Assembly: GCA_039030555.1 (NCBI GenBank)
Contig: JBCCDY010000025.1
Location: 1-56,479, forward strand
DNA length: 56,479 nucleotides
Origin: JBCCDY01 sp039030555
GTDB taxonomy: Bacteria; Bacteroidota; Bacteroidia; Cytophagales; Cyclobacteriaceae
Reading direction: 5' to 3'
Positions 8,157 through 16,571 of this stretch are shown piece after piece. Each line of letters starts with the position of its first letter. Position 1 is the first letter of the stretch. The position numbers and the translations under genes are program-made. Below the pieces are notes generated by a model that saw only the letters and a list, made by a program, of their open reading frames with translations, was not told the DNA's origin and did no database searches.

Positions 8157-8191
8157 AAAAAAGCCTACTCCTTTACAGGAATAGGCTTTTT
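8157..8191 (-). terminator. Rho-independent terminator (bidirectional shape)
   Basis: AAAAAGCCTA pairs with TAGGCTTTTT around a short inner TCC/GGA stem and a small loop. The A run on one side and T run on the other allow termination in either direction. It most likely ends the minus-strand Spy-like transcript (8309-8716) before the gene at 6974-8122. Confidence 0.8.
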
Positions 8192-8265
8192 GTATTGTTA
8201 AAGAAGTGTTAAACCGTCGTATGACTGACTGTTTTTAAGACTGAATTTCACCGAATGAATATGAT

Positions 8266-8284
8266 CTCCCGAGTAACTCGGGAG
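8266..8284. repeat. perfect hairpin CTCCCGAG/CTCGGGAG
   Basis: Perfect 8-base arms CTCCCGAG and CTCGGGAG with a TAA loop, 25 bases past the stop of the Spy-like gene. It probably protects the messenger 3' end or acts as an intergenic repeat. It lacks a T run, and the true terminator follows at 8157-8191. Confidence 0.6.
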
Positions 8285-8308
8285 AAAATTTAATCAACCA
8301 GAAGCATA

Positions 8309-8716
8309 CTAATAATTACCCCTTCTTCCTCTTTGTCTATTTTCTTTTCTTTCTTCCATCCGTGTTTTCTGAATATCAATGAGAATCTCATATCGTTCCA
8401 ACTGCTCAGGGCTTAAGACAGATTTCAGTTCTTCATCTCTTTTTTGAGCCAGTTCCTCACGTTCTTCCTTCATTTCTTCCCTATTCTCATTTCTCTTGGA
8501 GTCCATTTCTTGAAAAAAGGCTAAATATTCAGCTTCGAATGCTGCCTTCTGTTCATCACTTAGCTCTAATTGAGCATCAATCCTTTCGATCGTTCGCTCT
8601 GTTCTTTCTTCAGGGGTTGGAGGTGTTCGATCTCTACCGCCTCCGGGTCGTTGAGCGTAAGCTGTAGAAACTGTTATCAATAAAGCAATCAGGGTTTTGA
8701 AAATTAACTTGTTCAT
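8309..8716 (-). CDS. Spy/CpxP-like periplasmic helical protein
   Basis: A 135-residue secreted protein with a signal peptide ending TAYAQ at 22. The mature part is highly charged (Arg, Glu, Lys) and almost wholly helical, with LSDEQKAAFEAEY and LSPEQLERYE, two L-S-x-E-Q repeats like the LTxxQ motifs of Spy/CpxP chaperones. The C-terminus is very Arg-rich (NRQRGRRGNY). Family members are periplasmic chaperones or stress sensors. Monocistronic, with the terminator at 8157-8191. Confidence 0.6.
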   Translation of the reverse strand: MNKLIFKTLIALLITVSTAYAQRPGGGRDRTPPTPEERTERTIERIDAQLELSDEQKAAFEAEYLAFFQEMDSKRNENREEMKEEREELAQKRDEELKSVLSPEQLERYEILIDIQKTRMEERKENRQRGRRGNY

Positions 8717-8787
8717 GTTATTTAATTCTAGTTCTAAAGGTTTAGATGACAGAATTAATTAAAACTTGCGATGAACTTTATAATCTT

Positions 8788-10380
8788 TTAATCAATCGGA
8801 AAGTCAATAGTCCATTTTACCCGTTCTTCTTTTTGGGCTACCATATAGCCTGTTAAGAAGTTGATCTGAGCATATTTTACGCCTGAGGCATAATCAGCAT
8901 TCTCCTTAAAATTGTCGAGTGGTGAATGGTATATGGAGTTTAGCCAGACAAAATTAACATTTCCTTGCCCACCTTCTTCTTCAGGTTTTATATAGTCATT
9001 GATCAGGAAAAGAGCAGGAATACCTTTTTTAGCAAAATTGTAATGGTCAGAACGGGTGTATATTCTTTCTTCCGGCAAAGGATCGGAAATGGTACTGACT
9101 TTCATATAATCGCACACTTCTTTGACATAGTCACCGATCTCCGAATACTCTTTTCCCAGGGCTACAACCGGATCGATCCCCTTCTCCATTAAAAACATAT
9201 CGGTGTTGAAATTGGCAACGATGGATTCTAATGGAACGGTAGGGAAATTCACAAAATACTCTGATCCCAGAAGCCCCATTTCTTCAGCAGTTAAAGCAAT
9301 GAACATAATGGATCGTTTCGGCGCAGGATCCATACTGGTATATGCTTCAGCCATTTCCAATAATATGGATGAGCCGGATGCATTATCATAAGCGCCATTA
9401 TATATGGAATCTCCTTCTACAGGTTTACCTACTCCCACATGATCAAGGTGCGCTGTATAAACTACATACTCATTTTTCAGCTGCGGATCGGAACCTTCTA
9501 AAACACCTATGACGTTAGGAGTTTCAATGGTTTCTTTATCGTAATCAAGATCGAGCTTTAACTCTGCTGTTGCCTTTAACTTGAATTTAGCCGTTGTCTT
9601 TTTTCCTTCGAGATAGTCAGCTACTTTATAATTTTTAGATTCAAAAAGTTTGTTTATCGTATTCCAGTTTGCAAAAATGATTGGGAAATCATCCAATCCA
9701 GCCTCGGGAATACCTCTTTTGGTTCCACTCCAGTAAGCAATATACCTCTCTAAAGGTATCCCTTCCTGTCTTTCCGGTTTAATATAAACTATGGCTCCTT
9801 TAGCACCTCTTTTTTTAAGGTCACGATATCGATCATTTCCTCTTCCATACTTAAGATTGATTTCGAAAGGCACTTCATCACTTAGTCTAGAAATAACAAT
9901 AACAAGCTTATCTTTTACATCAACAGAGCTTAGGTCTTTCATTCCAAATTTGGCTGCTTCAATACCAAAACCTCCGAATACAATATCACCGGAAAAACCA
10001 ATTTTCCCGATGGGGTTATTGATCAAAGAAAAGTCTTTTCCATAATCCATACTATGCTCTTCCTTTCCTTGTTTTATGATAAGGCTACCACTGTGTTTTG
10101 GTGTTGTAGTTTCAAGCTTAACCTGCTGGTAATAGCTATTTTCATCACCTCCTGGTTTTAGTCCGGTAAGTTCCATCTGAGAAGCCATGTAAGCTGCTGC
10201 AGCTTTATATCCTGGCGTTCCGGGAGATCGGCCTAATAATGCATCATTGGCTAAAAACCTGATGTGTGCCTTGATCTCTTGACCAGTGATCGTTTGTGCA
10301 GCCTGTTTTCCTTCCTGAGGTATTTGCCCAAATAATGATGTTGTAATAAGGAGTACAAATATTCCGGTTAACGTTTTCAT
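8788..10380 (-). CDS. M28 family zinc aminopeptidase with PA domain
   Basis: A 530-residue secreted metallopeptidase. Signal peptide 1-19; PA (protease-associated) insert about 125-250; M28 catalytic domain about 285-510. The co-catalytic zinc ligands are visible: H311 in AHLDH, D332 in GAYDNASG, E366/E367 in TAEEMGLLGSE, D394 in FNTDMF and H485 in IYHSPLDN. It is expected to remove N-terminal residues from peptides in the periplasm or outside the cell. Length is normal for Bacteroidota members with a PA domain. Divergently oriented from the MOSC gene with a 112-base shared upstream region. Confidence 0.9.
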   Translation of the reverse strand: MKTLTGIFVLLITTSLFGQIPQEGKQAAQTITGQEIKAHIRFLANDALLGRSPGTPGYKAAAAYMASQMELTGLKPGGDENSYYQQVKLETTTPKHSGSLIIKQGKEEHSMDYGKDFSLINNPIGKIGFSGDIVFGGFGIEAAKFGMKDLSSVDVKDKLVIVISRLSDEVPFEINLKYGRGNDRYRDLKKRGAKGAIVYIKPERQEGIPLERYIAYWSGTKRGIPEAGLDDFPIIFANWNTINKLFESKNYKVADYLEGKKTTAKFKLKATAELKLDLDYDKETIETPNVIGVLEGSDPQLKNEYVVYTAHLDHVGVGKPVEGDSIYNGAYDNASGSSILLEMAEAYTSMDPAPKRSIMFIALTAEEMGLLGSEYFVNFPTVPLESIVANFNTDMFLMEKGIDPVVALGKEYSEIGDYVKEVCDYMKVSTISDPLPEERIYTRSDHYNFAKKGIPALFLINDYIKPEEEGGQGNVNFVWLNSIYHSPLDNFKENADYASGVKYAQINFLTGYMVAQKEERVKWTIDFPID

Positions 10381-10442
10381 GTTTTTAGAATTTAGTATCT
10401 AAAACTATTCAGTAGTACGGATTAAATTTTTAACTTTTATAT

Positions 10443-10462
10443 GTAAGGTCAAAAATCCTTAC
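10443..10462. promoter_or_regulatory. inverted repeat upstream of MOSC gene
   Basis: Perfect 6-base arms GTAAGG and CCTTAC separated by 8 bases, 30 bases upstream of the MOSC start, in the divergent promoter region with the M28 peptidase. It is an operator candidate only; no second copy was noticed. Confidence 0.25.
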
Positions 10463-10492
10463 GATCCTTTAATTCTTAAGTTGTAAAGTGAT

Positions 10493-11137
10493 ATGAAATT
10501 AGTTTCGGTTAATGTAGGCAAGCCACAAACAGTCAATTGGAAAGGAAAAGAGGTGGAAACAGGAATTTATAAAGAGTCTGTTGATGGAGTGGTCAAAGTA
10601 AATTCTTTAAACCTTGAAGGTGATCAACAAGCTGACTTAAAAGTGCATGGAGGGGTGAGTAAAGCTGTGTATGCCTATCCTTCAGAGCATTATGAGTATT
10701 GGAAAAGTGTTTATCCGGAAAAGAACCTGGATTGGGGTAAGTTTGGGGAAAACCTGACAACCTCAGGTGTGCTTGAAACCGAAATAAACGTAGGCGATCA
10801 GTATAAAATCGGATCTGCAATCTTTGAGGTGACGGAGCCCCGGATGCCTTGCTATAAGCTCGGAATTAAAATGGAGGATGATTCTATTCTGAAGAAGTTC
10901 TTGGAGGCTAATTATTCTGGCTTTTATTTTAAGGTGGTGCAGCAAGGAGAACTTCAAGCCGGGGATTCCATTGAACTGGTGCAAAGGGATGATTATGGTT
11001 TTACAGTATCCGAAATGTCCAGTCTGTACTGGAATGAGAAAAAGAATAAACCTTTACTTGAAAAAGCTCTGGGCTTCCCCAAGCTGCTCGATAGCTGGAA
11101 ACCGTTTTTTGAAGATAAGCTGAAGGAATTAAGCTGA
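10493..11137 (+). CDS. MOSC domain protein, YiiM-like
   Basis: A 214-residue cytosolic protein with the MOSC domain at about 15-160: GDQQADLKVHGGVSKAVY near 42-60, GENLTTSGVLETEINVGD near 85-102, and the conserved Cys in EPRMPCYKLG at about 121, the residue expected to hold sulfur or molybdenum cofactor. A C-terminal helical 3-alpha domain (about 165-205) places it with E. coli YiiM, which takes part in molybdenum-dependent reduction of N-hydroxylated compounds. No molybdenum cofactor genes are nearby. Confidence 0.85.
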   Translation: MKLVSVNVGKPQTVNWKGKEVETGIYKESVDGVVKVNSLNLEGDQQADLKVHGGVSKAVYAYPSEHYEYWKSVYPEKNLDWGKFGENLTTSGVLETEINVGDQYKIGSAIFEVTEPRMPCYKLGIKMEDDSILKKFLEANYSGFYFKVVQQGELQAGDSIELVQRDDYGFTVSEMSSLYWNEKKNKPLLEKALGFPKLLDSWKPFFEDKLKELS

Positions 11138-11215
11138 TTTTATTCTGTATTTGGTTCTCTTAAATTTGAGCGACTTCAAGTATAATTAATTAACAAATTT
11201 AGTTGATTCTGCTCG

Positions 11216-11279
11216 GTGAGACACCCACTATAGGAAAAGGAGAAGTCATTATGGTCGATGAGACACCGACCATAGGAAA
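11216..11279. repeat. imperfect direct repeat with internal hairpin
   Basis: Two related 23-base copies start at 11216 (GGTGAGACACCCACTATAGG...) and 11257 (GATGAGACACCGACCATAGG...), 41 bases apart. The second lies inside a perfect inverted repeat TATGGTCG/CGACCATA. It sits between convergent ends of the MOSC and GNAT genes and may serve as transcript end or be a dispersed intergenic element. Confidence 0.5.
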
Positions 11280-11290
11280 CATTACTAAAA

Positions 11291-11890
11291 CTAATTTCTT
11301 GCTCTGCTAACCTCAAACTCCAGAAATTTCTTCACGGATTTCCATTCGTCCCTAATAATTGAGAATACAACGGTATCCCTGATGGTGCCGTCGGGTTCCA
11401 GGCGATGGTTTCGAAGAATACCATCTTGTTTTGCACCTAATCTCAAAATTGCATTCCTTGATCGATGGTTATGCCAGTTGGTCATAAAGGCAACGGCAAT
11501 TACCTCAAGTGTTTCAAAAGCGTGACTTAATAAAAGTAGCTTACACTCCGTGTTTACTCCTGTTCGCTGAAAACTTTTTGAATACCAGGTATATCCGATT
11601 TCAACCCTCTTGTTCGCGGAGCTGACGTTACAGTACCTTGTTGAACCAATGATTTTCCCAGAGCCCTTATCGACAACAACAAAAGGAAGCGACGTTCCTG
11701 CTTTTTGCTCATCCAGTGCAGCATGTATGTAATCTTCAACTTTATCTTTAGAGGGCACGGAAGTGTACCATAGGTTCCATAACTCACCATCGGAGGCAGC
11801 CTCAAGCAATTGATCTTTATGCGACTTTTCTAATGGAATAAGATCAACATTTGATCCGGAAAGCACTACGGGTTCAAGCCAGTTTTTCAT
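11291..11890 (-). CDS. GNAT family N-acetyltransferase (RimJ/RimL-like)
   Basis: A 199-residue acetyltransferase with the GNAT fold spread over about 10-175. It has the RimJ/RimL-type start (VDLIPLEKSHKDQLLEAASDGELW), the strand KIIGSTRYCNVSSANKRVEIGYTWYSKSFQ, and the late motif NHRSRNAILRLGAKQDGILRNH typical of this branch, which acetylates protein N-termini or small amines. The acetyl-CoA loop region QRTGVNTECKLLL is unusual for lacking the usual R-G-x-G-x-A core. Substrate unknown. Monocistronic. Confidence 0.8.
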   Translation of the reverse strand: MKNWLEPVVLSGSNVDLIPLEKSHKDQLLEAASDGELWNLWYTSVPSKDKVEDYIHAALDEQKAGTSLPFVVVDKGSGKIIGSTRYCNVSSANKRVEIGYTWYSKSFQRTGVNTECKLLLLSHAFETLEVIAVAFMTNWHNHRSRNAILRLGAKQDGILRNHRLEPDGTIRDTVVFSIIRDEWKSVKKFLEFEVSRARN

Positions 11891-12060
11891 GATACAGAAT
11901 TATAACACTCTAATTTAAAGACCCCGTCTTTTAGATTGTCGAATCCTGCTTGTTTTTTTAATCCTTATCATTTGAAGAGCGAATGAATTCAATATTAATA
12001 GTGTGAAGCGATTCACCTTATAATCTAACGACCACTAGATTTATGATTACTATCAAAAAA

Positions 12061-12534
12061 TCAATGTCTCTTCTTCCTAAGACGTTTGGAAGGAATTCCA
12101 TGCCCTGCAGCCCTCTTTAGAATTCGCTCAAACTGTTGACTTTGATCCTCATCTAAAACTTCGTTCAATTCTTTAAAGTGTTCTAATTTCAAACGTTCCG
12201 TTTTTTGATGTAGCGCTGATATTTCACCAAGTAGTTGTTGCTTTATTAAGCTATCTGAATCTATACTTTTGAAGTTGTAAAGCGCTTTCCTTTTTGTCCT
12301 AAGCTCATCATAAATTGGGTTGATCTCAGCGAGATGTTCAGTCCTGAATTCCTCAAACTTGCCTTTTTGCTGTTCGCTAAGCCCAAGTCTTCTTTCCATA
12401 AATGAGCCTCTATCGTGCCGGTGATGCTTTCTTTCTTTGAGCTTCAGTAAGAATACTCCTCCCCAGAAAATATTGGCGATCAATAGAATGATCACAACTA
12501 CCCAAAGTGCTTTTATACTGGTTGCTTGTTTCAT
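12061..12534 (-). CDS. membrane-anchored Spy/CpxP-like sensor protein
   Basis: A 157-residue protein with one N-terminal membrane segment (about 10-31) and a highly basic helical periplasmic part. It contains a His-rich stretch KHHRHDRGSFMERRLGLSEQQ and then L-x-E-x-x-x-F repeats, like the CpxP/Spy/CnrX superfamily. Its start overlaps the anti-sigma stop by four bases (ATGA), so it belongs to the sigma/anti-sigma operon. The arrangement resembles CnrH-CnrY-CnrX, where the periplasmic protein senses metal or envelope stress and controls the anti-sigma factor. The clustered His residues could bind metal; that is inference. Confidence 0.65.
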   Translation of the reverse strand: MKQATSIKALWVVVIILLIANIFWGGVFLLKLKERKHHRHDRGSFMERRLGLSEQQKGKFEEFRTEHLAEINPIYDELRTKRKALYNFKSIDSDSLIKQQLLGEISALHQKTERLKLEHFKELNEVLDEDQSQQFERILKRAAGHGIPSKRLRKKRH

Positions 12535-12839
12535 AGTTCCTGATCTTGAAAATAGACTGTGTTTAAACTAAGGTTATAGTCTTCGGCAAACTCAGATATA
12601 GGTTCGGTTGAATCACTATTGCTTTCACTTATATCAAATACCAGGTATGAATTCAGGAAAACAATAATTACAGAGCAAACAAAAGCTATCTTTATTTTAA
12701 ACCTTAAATTAGGCGCAACTTCGGAGGAAAAGTTTTCTAGCTTATTCAATACCCGACCCTTGAAAAAGGGTTTTGGTTCAGCTTTTTCAATTCCTTCAAG
12801 ACTATCTAAAATTTTTTCGAGGTCGTCTGATTCTTTCAT
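12531..12839 (-). CDS. putative anti-sigma factor, single-pass membrane protein
   Basis: A 102-residue protein with a cytosolic acidic N-terminus (about 1-45, including LEKILDSLEGIEKAEPKPFF), one membrane segment at about 48-67 (KIAFVCSVIIVFLNSYLVF) and a short acidic periplasmic tail. No family domain is recognisable. Position between an ECF sigma gene (39 bases upstream) and a CpxP-like gene (4-base overlap), together with the topology, indicates the anti-sigma role. Function is by context only. Confidence 0.6.
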   Translation of the reverse strand: MKESDDLEKILDSLEGIEKAEPKPFFKGRVLNKLENFSSEVAPNLRFKIKIAFVCSVIIVFLNSYLVFDISESNSDSTEPISEFAEDYNLSLNTVYFQDQEL

Positions 12840-12878
12840 ACTCTTTTCTTTAGATGTTTAAAGCTTATAAAACTTGCG

Positions 12879-13451
12879 CTATAACTCTTTTTCATAATAG
12901 TTCTTTAATATTTTCTTCAAATTTTGCTTGGCACGAAACATCAGTGACTCTACCGATGAAAGACTGGTTTCAAGAATGTTTGCGATTTCCTGATAGGGTA
13001 GACCTTCAACTTTATGTAGTAAAAAGGTTGTTTTTTGCTGTTCAGGAAGTTTATCTAAAGCCAGAAATAGGGCTTTAGCATGCTCTTTGTTCTCAAGCTG
13101 AATACCGGGATGAACCCAATCTACAGGTTGATGGATTAACTCGTTACGATCGTTCCAAAGGCCCGTTAAAAAGGTAAATCTTTTTTTTCGTTTAATTTTT
13201 CGAATATGTTCCAGTGACTTAGTGACTGCAATTCTGTATAACCAAGTGCTTAATTTGGAATCGCCTCTAAAAGAACTAACCGACTGAAAAACCTCCAGAA
13301 AGACTTCTTGTGCCAAATCATCAGCATCCTCTTCCGACTTTACAAAACTCAATACGGTGTTATAAACAAGTTTTTGATGCTTGTCTATAAGCACTTTGAA
13401 AGCCTGTTCATCACCCTTTTTAAGAAGAGGAATTAATTCTTTCTGATCCAA
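12879..13451 (-). CDS. ECF-type RNA polymerase sigma factor
   Basis: A 190-residue sigma-70 family ECF factor. Region 2 spans about 20-90 (DADDLAQEVFLEVFQSV, then FRGDSKLSTWLYRIAV), and region 4 about 125-180 (LPEQQKTTFLLHKVEGLPY, then IANILETSLSSVESLMFRAK). First gene of a three-gene operon with a putative membrane anti-sigma and a CpxP/Spy-like periplasmic protein, so it probably drives an envelope- or metal-stress response. Its likely own promoter lies in the 288-base gap upstream. Confidence 0.9.
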   Translation of the reverse strand: MDQKELIPLLKKGDEQAFKVLIDKHQKLVYNTVLSFVKSEEDADDLAQEVFLEVFQSVSSFRGDSKLSTWLYRIAVTKSLEHIRKIKRKKRFTFLTGLWNDRNELIHQPVDWVHPGIQLENKEHAKALFLALDKLPEQQKTTFLLHKVEGLPYQEIANILETSLSSVESLMFRAKQNLKKILKNYYEKEL

Positions 13452-13739
13452 TCATTCAATTTACATATTGGATGCTTTCGGCGAGATAAACTTGTTCCAG
13501 ATTTCCACTTTTATCTATTTTAAATGTAAGGATGAGGTCAATGAATAGACCAATAGTTAAAATTTTGAATGGAGCTAACCTTAAAACACTATTGTAAATC
13601 GTATGTCAATCAAACCATACTTTCAATTTCATCTGGTCTTGTTCGGTATTCCTTTGAGTGGACTTAGTCTGCTTCATTCATTTACCTTCAAATTATTTTT
13701 TATAAGGCTTCATTAGGGCTAGCCAAATCCGATAAATTT

Positions 13740-14801
13740 TTAGAATTTGATCATTTTTAGCCCTTCATAGTCGATTACTTCTATTTTACTGCCATCAATT
13801 CTTAGGATTCCATCTTTCTTAAACTCGGAAAGCATTCGGATCACAGATTCTGTTGCCGTACCCACCATACTCGCCAGGTCATCTCTGGAAATGGTTACTA
13901 CAAGGTCTTCGTTGGGTTCCGGGTGGTATTTTTCTGTAAGTTTAACGAGTACATCAGCTGTTCGTTTTCTTACCGTATTATAAGCCAGATCAATCATTTC
14001 CTGCTCTTTATCGATCAGGTTGCCAGAAAGGAGTTTGATAAACTGCCCTGCCAGATCCCTGTTTCTCAGGATCAGATCCATGAATTTATCCCTCCTAATC
14101 AAAAGGCATTCACAATCTTCCATAGCCTCTGCATTATCGATCTGGTCTTGTTCTTTAATAAGTGAAATATGGCCAAGAAAATCACCTTCCTTCAAGACAT
14201 TGAGGGTAAGTTCTTTTCCATCTTCATTGATCTTATAAAGCCTTATTTTTCCTTTGAGAATGTAATAAGCATTGTTTGTGAAATCACCTTCCCTGTAGAT
14301 ATGCTCTTTTTTAGCATATTTCTTCGTGATTTTCTCATCAGCCAAACTCTCGAAGTTTTCAAGCTTTGAAGCTGTAGACATCAGTTGCTCCAACTTGCTT
14401 CCGTGATTAGAGTTCAATTGAAGTGCTTCGTACTTTTTAATCCTGTTTTCAATGGCCTCTAAAAGCTCCATATCATCGAATGGTTTGGTAAGGTAATCGT
14501 CAGCACCCATTCCCATACCTTTCCTAAGATCTGACTTTTCAGCTTTGGCTGTTAAAAAAATGAAAGGAATCTTTGCAGTTTCTGCACTTTTGCTGAGTAG
14601 ATATAAAACTTCATAACCGTCCATTTCCGGCATCATAATATCGCATAGAATGAGATCTGGAAGCTCTTTTTTAGCTTTAATGACTCCTATTTTTCCGTTT
14701 TCGGCCGTAGAAACTTCGTAGTTGGAAAGCTCTAATATTTCTTCAATATTTTCCCTTACATCTAAGTTGTCTTCTATAACCAGTATTCTTTTTTGACTCA
14801 T
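13740..14801 (-). CDS. REC-cNMP-HTH_Crp response regulator
   Basis: A 353-residue regulator joining a receiver domain (about 4-122; phosphoacceptor D54 in LCDIMMPEMDG, K106 in TKPF) to a CRP/FNR-type effector (cyclic-nucleotide-like barrel about 145-265 and winged helix about 275-345). The recognition helix TATESVIRMLSEF keeps the Glu (E318) and Arg (R322) that contact the TGA core in CRP (E181/R185) and FNR (E209/R213). There is no FNR-type Cys cluster, so oxygen sensing would come through the partner kinase. The start overlaps the kinase stop by four bases. TGA-N6-TCA sites before ccoS, hemN and two stress-protein genes are candidate targets. Confidence 0.9.
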   Translation of the reverse strand: MSQKRILVIEDNLDVRENIEEILELSNYEVSTAENGKIGVIKAKKELPDLILCDIMMPEMDGYEVLYLLSKSAETAKIPFIFLTAKAEKSDLRKGMGMGADDYLTKPFDDMELLEAIENRIKKYEALQLNSNHGSKLEQLMSTASKLENFESLADEKITKKYAKKEHIYREGDFTNNAYYILKGKIRLYKINEDGKELTLNVLKEGDFLGHISLIKEQDQIDNAEAMEDCECLLIRRDKFMDLILRNRDLAGQFIKLLSGNLIDKEQEMIDLAYNTVRKRTADVLVKLTEKYHPEPNEDLVVTISRDDLASMVGTATESVIRMLSEFKKDGILRIDGSKIEVIDYEGLKMIKF

Positions 14802-16414
14802 AGTGGAATAATCACATTAAAAGTAGAACCTTCGTTTTGTTTACTTTTAAAAGTAATACTACCACCCAATAAATCCACATAGCGTTTTACAATATTTAAT
14901 CCAAGACCCGTTCCCTGGATGTTTGTAACATTCCCAGCCCTAAAGAATTGTTGGAATAGATTTTTTTGTTCGTGTTCTGGTATGCCGATGCCTTCATCTT
15001 TTACGGAAACGCGAAGCTCCTCCTCGGCCGAGACATCCAGATAAATAGTACTAGACGACTCCGAATATTTACTGGCATTCGATAAGAGGTTAAGTAAGAT
15101 GTTTTTCAAGAGTTTAGGATCCGAATAAATTTCTTTTCCATTTTCAGGTAATGAAGTTCGGATCACTTGTTCTGGTTTTAGGACTCCAGAGACTTCATCA
15201 ACCGTTTCTTTAATAAAAGACCCAATTCTTATATCGATCTTTTCGGTAACGATAAGGCCTCTTTCGAGTTTTTCCAGAGAAAGGAAGTCGTTAAGTATGC
15301 TCGTTAAGTTCTGGACTGAACTTTTGATCCTGTTAACATGTCTATCCCTTTTTTCTTTTTTGGAATCATCATATCTGTTGATCAAAGAAACTGATGAAAG
15401 TATGGTGCTTAATGGAGTTCGGAATTCGTGGGAGGCCATAGAAACAAACCGGGATTTTAGCTCGTTGAGTTCTTTTTCCCGTTCCAGATTTTTTATGATC
15501 TCTTCTTGTGCCTTTTTCTTTTCGGTGATTTTTTCTTCTACAACCAAAAGATGTACATCGACATTACTTTCATCAAGCAGGGTAGCAATGAAATGGTAAT
15601 AGTCTTTACCGATCTTGAGTTCGAAGTCAACTTCTTCTCCATCCATTGCATTCTCCAGATACTTCTTTGCGAAATCACGATCCTTTTCAGGAAACTGGAG
15701 CAGGTAGTTTGTTCCTATAAGATCTTTTGATCCATTTCCAGTTCTTTGCTTGAGGCTTCCATCAACGAATACATAATTTAATTGCTCATCAAAAACATTT
15801 ATGACCCCGTTTGGAAAATTCTTAGCGATTGCACGGTAGAGATTTTGACTTTCTTCCAGGGCTTTTTCAGCTAGTTTTCTTTCCTGTACCTGACTTTGAA
15901 GTCCTAGATTTAAATGTTCAAGTTCCTGTGTTCGCTCCCAAACCCTTTTTTCGAGGTTCTGGGCATAGTTTTCCAGTTCCTCCCGATGTTTGCGAACCAT
16001 CTCTTCACTTTTCTTGCGTTCAGTGATATCAACTATAAAAGCAACCACCAGCATTTCGTCATTAAACTTGAGATAACTAAGACTGATTTCTGTTGGAAAC
16101 GTTTCACCATTACTCTTCAAGGCCAAAAGATCCATGTTATTTCCCATCCTTCTGGATTTGGGTTCCTTAACATAGTTCGCCCTATGCTTTTCATGTTTTG
16201 CTCTTAGACCGTTAGGTATTAATTCCTCTATTTTAATACCTAACATATCGCCTCGTGAATAGCCAAACATGTCTCTGGCACTAGGATTAACCACCATAAT
16301 ATGTCCTTTTCGATCTACAATGATCATGCCTTCAGCAGAGGATGTAAAAATCCTGTTTAGAAGATCTAAGCCGTCTTTTGACATGAGAAACTTACTGTTG
16401 ATTTCCATAATCAA
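14798..16414 (-). CDS. PAS-PAS sensor histidine kinase
   Basis: A 538-residue kinase without clear membrane segments: PAS 1 (about 17-133), coiled coil, PAS 2 (about 187-297), HisKA with H329 in MASHEFRTPLS, and HATPase (about 425-538, with GTGLGLNIVKRY). PAS 1 resembles the FixL type; aligning RAKHEKHRANY with the FixL heme helix places H74 at the heme-ligand position. The FixL Arg contact is Met here, and this motif also occurs in non-heme PAS domains, so heme binding is only possible. It is co-translated with the REC-CRP regulator and divergent from a universal stress gene. Most likely it senses oxygen or redox state for the cbb3 block. Confidence 0.9.
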   Translation of the reverse strand: MIMEINSKFLMSKDGLDLLNRIFTSSAEGMIIVDRKGHIMVVNPSARDMFGYSRGDMLGIKIEELIPNGLRAKHEKHRANYVKEPKSRRMGNNMDLLALKSNGETFPTEISLSYLKFNDEMLVVAFIVDITERKKSEEMVRKHREELENYAQNLEKRVWERTQELEHLNLGLQSQVQERKLAEKALEESQNLYRAIAKNFPNGVINVFDEQLNYVFVDGSLKQRTGNGSKDLIGTNYLLQFPEKDRDFAKKYLENAMDGEEVDFELKIGKDYYHFIATLLDESNVDVHLLVVEEKITEKKKAQEEIIKNLEREKELNELKSRFVSMASHEFRTPLSTILSSVSLINRYDDSKKEKRDRHVNRIKSSVQNLTSILNDFLSLEKLERGLIVTEKIDIRIGSFIKETVDEVSGVLKPEQVIRTSLPENGKEIYSDPKLLKNILLNLLSNASKYSESSSTIYLDVSAEEELRVSVKDEGIGIPEHEQKNLFQQFFRAGNVTNIQGTGLGLNIVKRYVDLLGGSITFKSKQNEGSTFNVIIPL

Positions 16415-16504
16415 GATCTATCTAAGTGGTGAATTTAAGAATGACATAAAGAGTTGTTTAGTATGATATTAAAATAATTGAACATTGACAATAATCACAC
16501 GCAA

Positions 16505-16522
16505 GAATGATAACCCTCATGA
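16505..16522. promoter_or_regulatory. putative CRP/FNR-type site A (universal stress gene)
   Basis: GAATGA-N6-TCATGA in the divergent region between the histidine kinase and the universal stress gene, with 49 bases between site and stress-gene ATG. It shares GAATGA-N6-TCA with the sites at 18913 and 32516. Confidence 0.45.
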
Positions 16523-16571
16523 CCAAAGAATAAGGAGTACTATATTTTTGAAAATATGCTTTGGAGTACTT

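Noticed and set aside
12041..12062. Fourth copy of the TTTAATAGTA palindrome
   Set aside because: Only the right half (TTACTATCAAA) is present, and it lies at a gene end rather than before a start codon.
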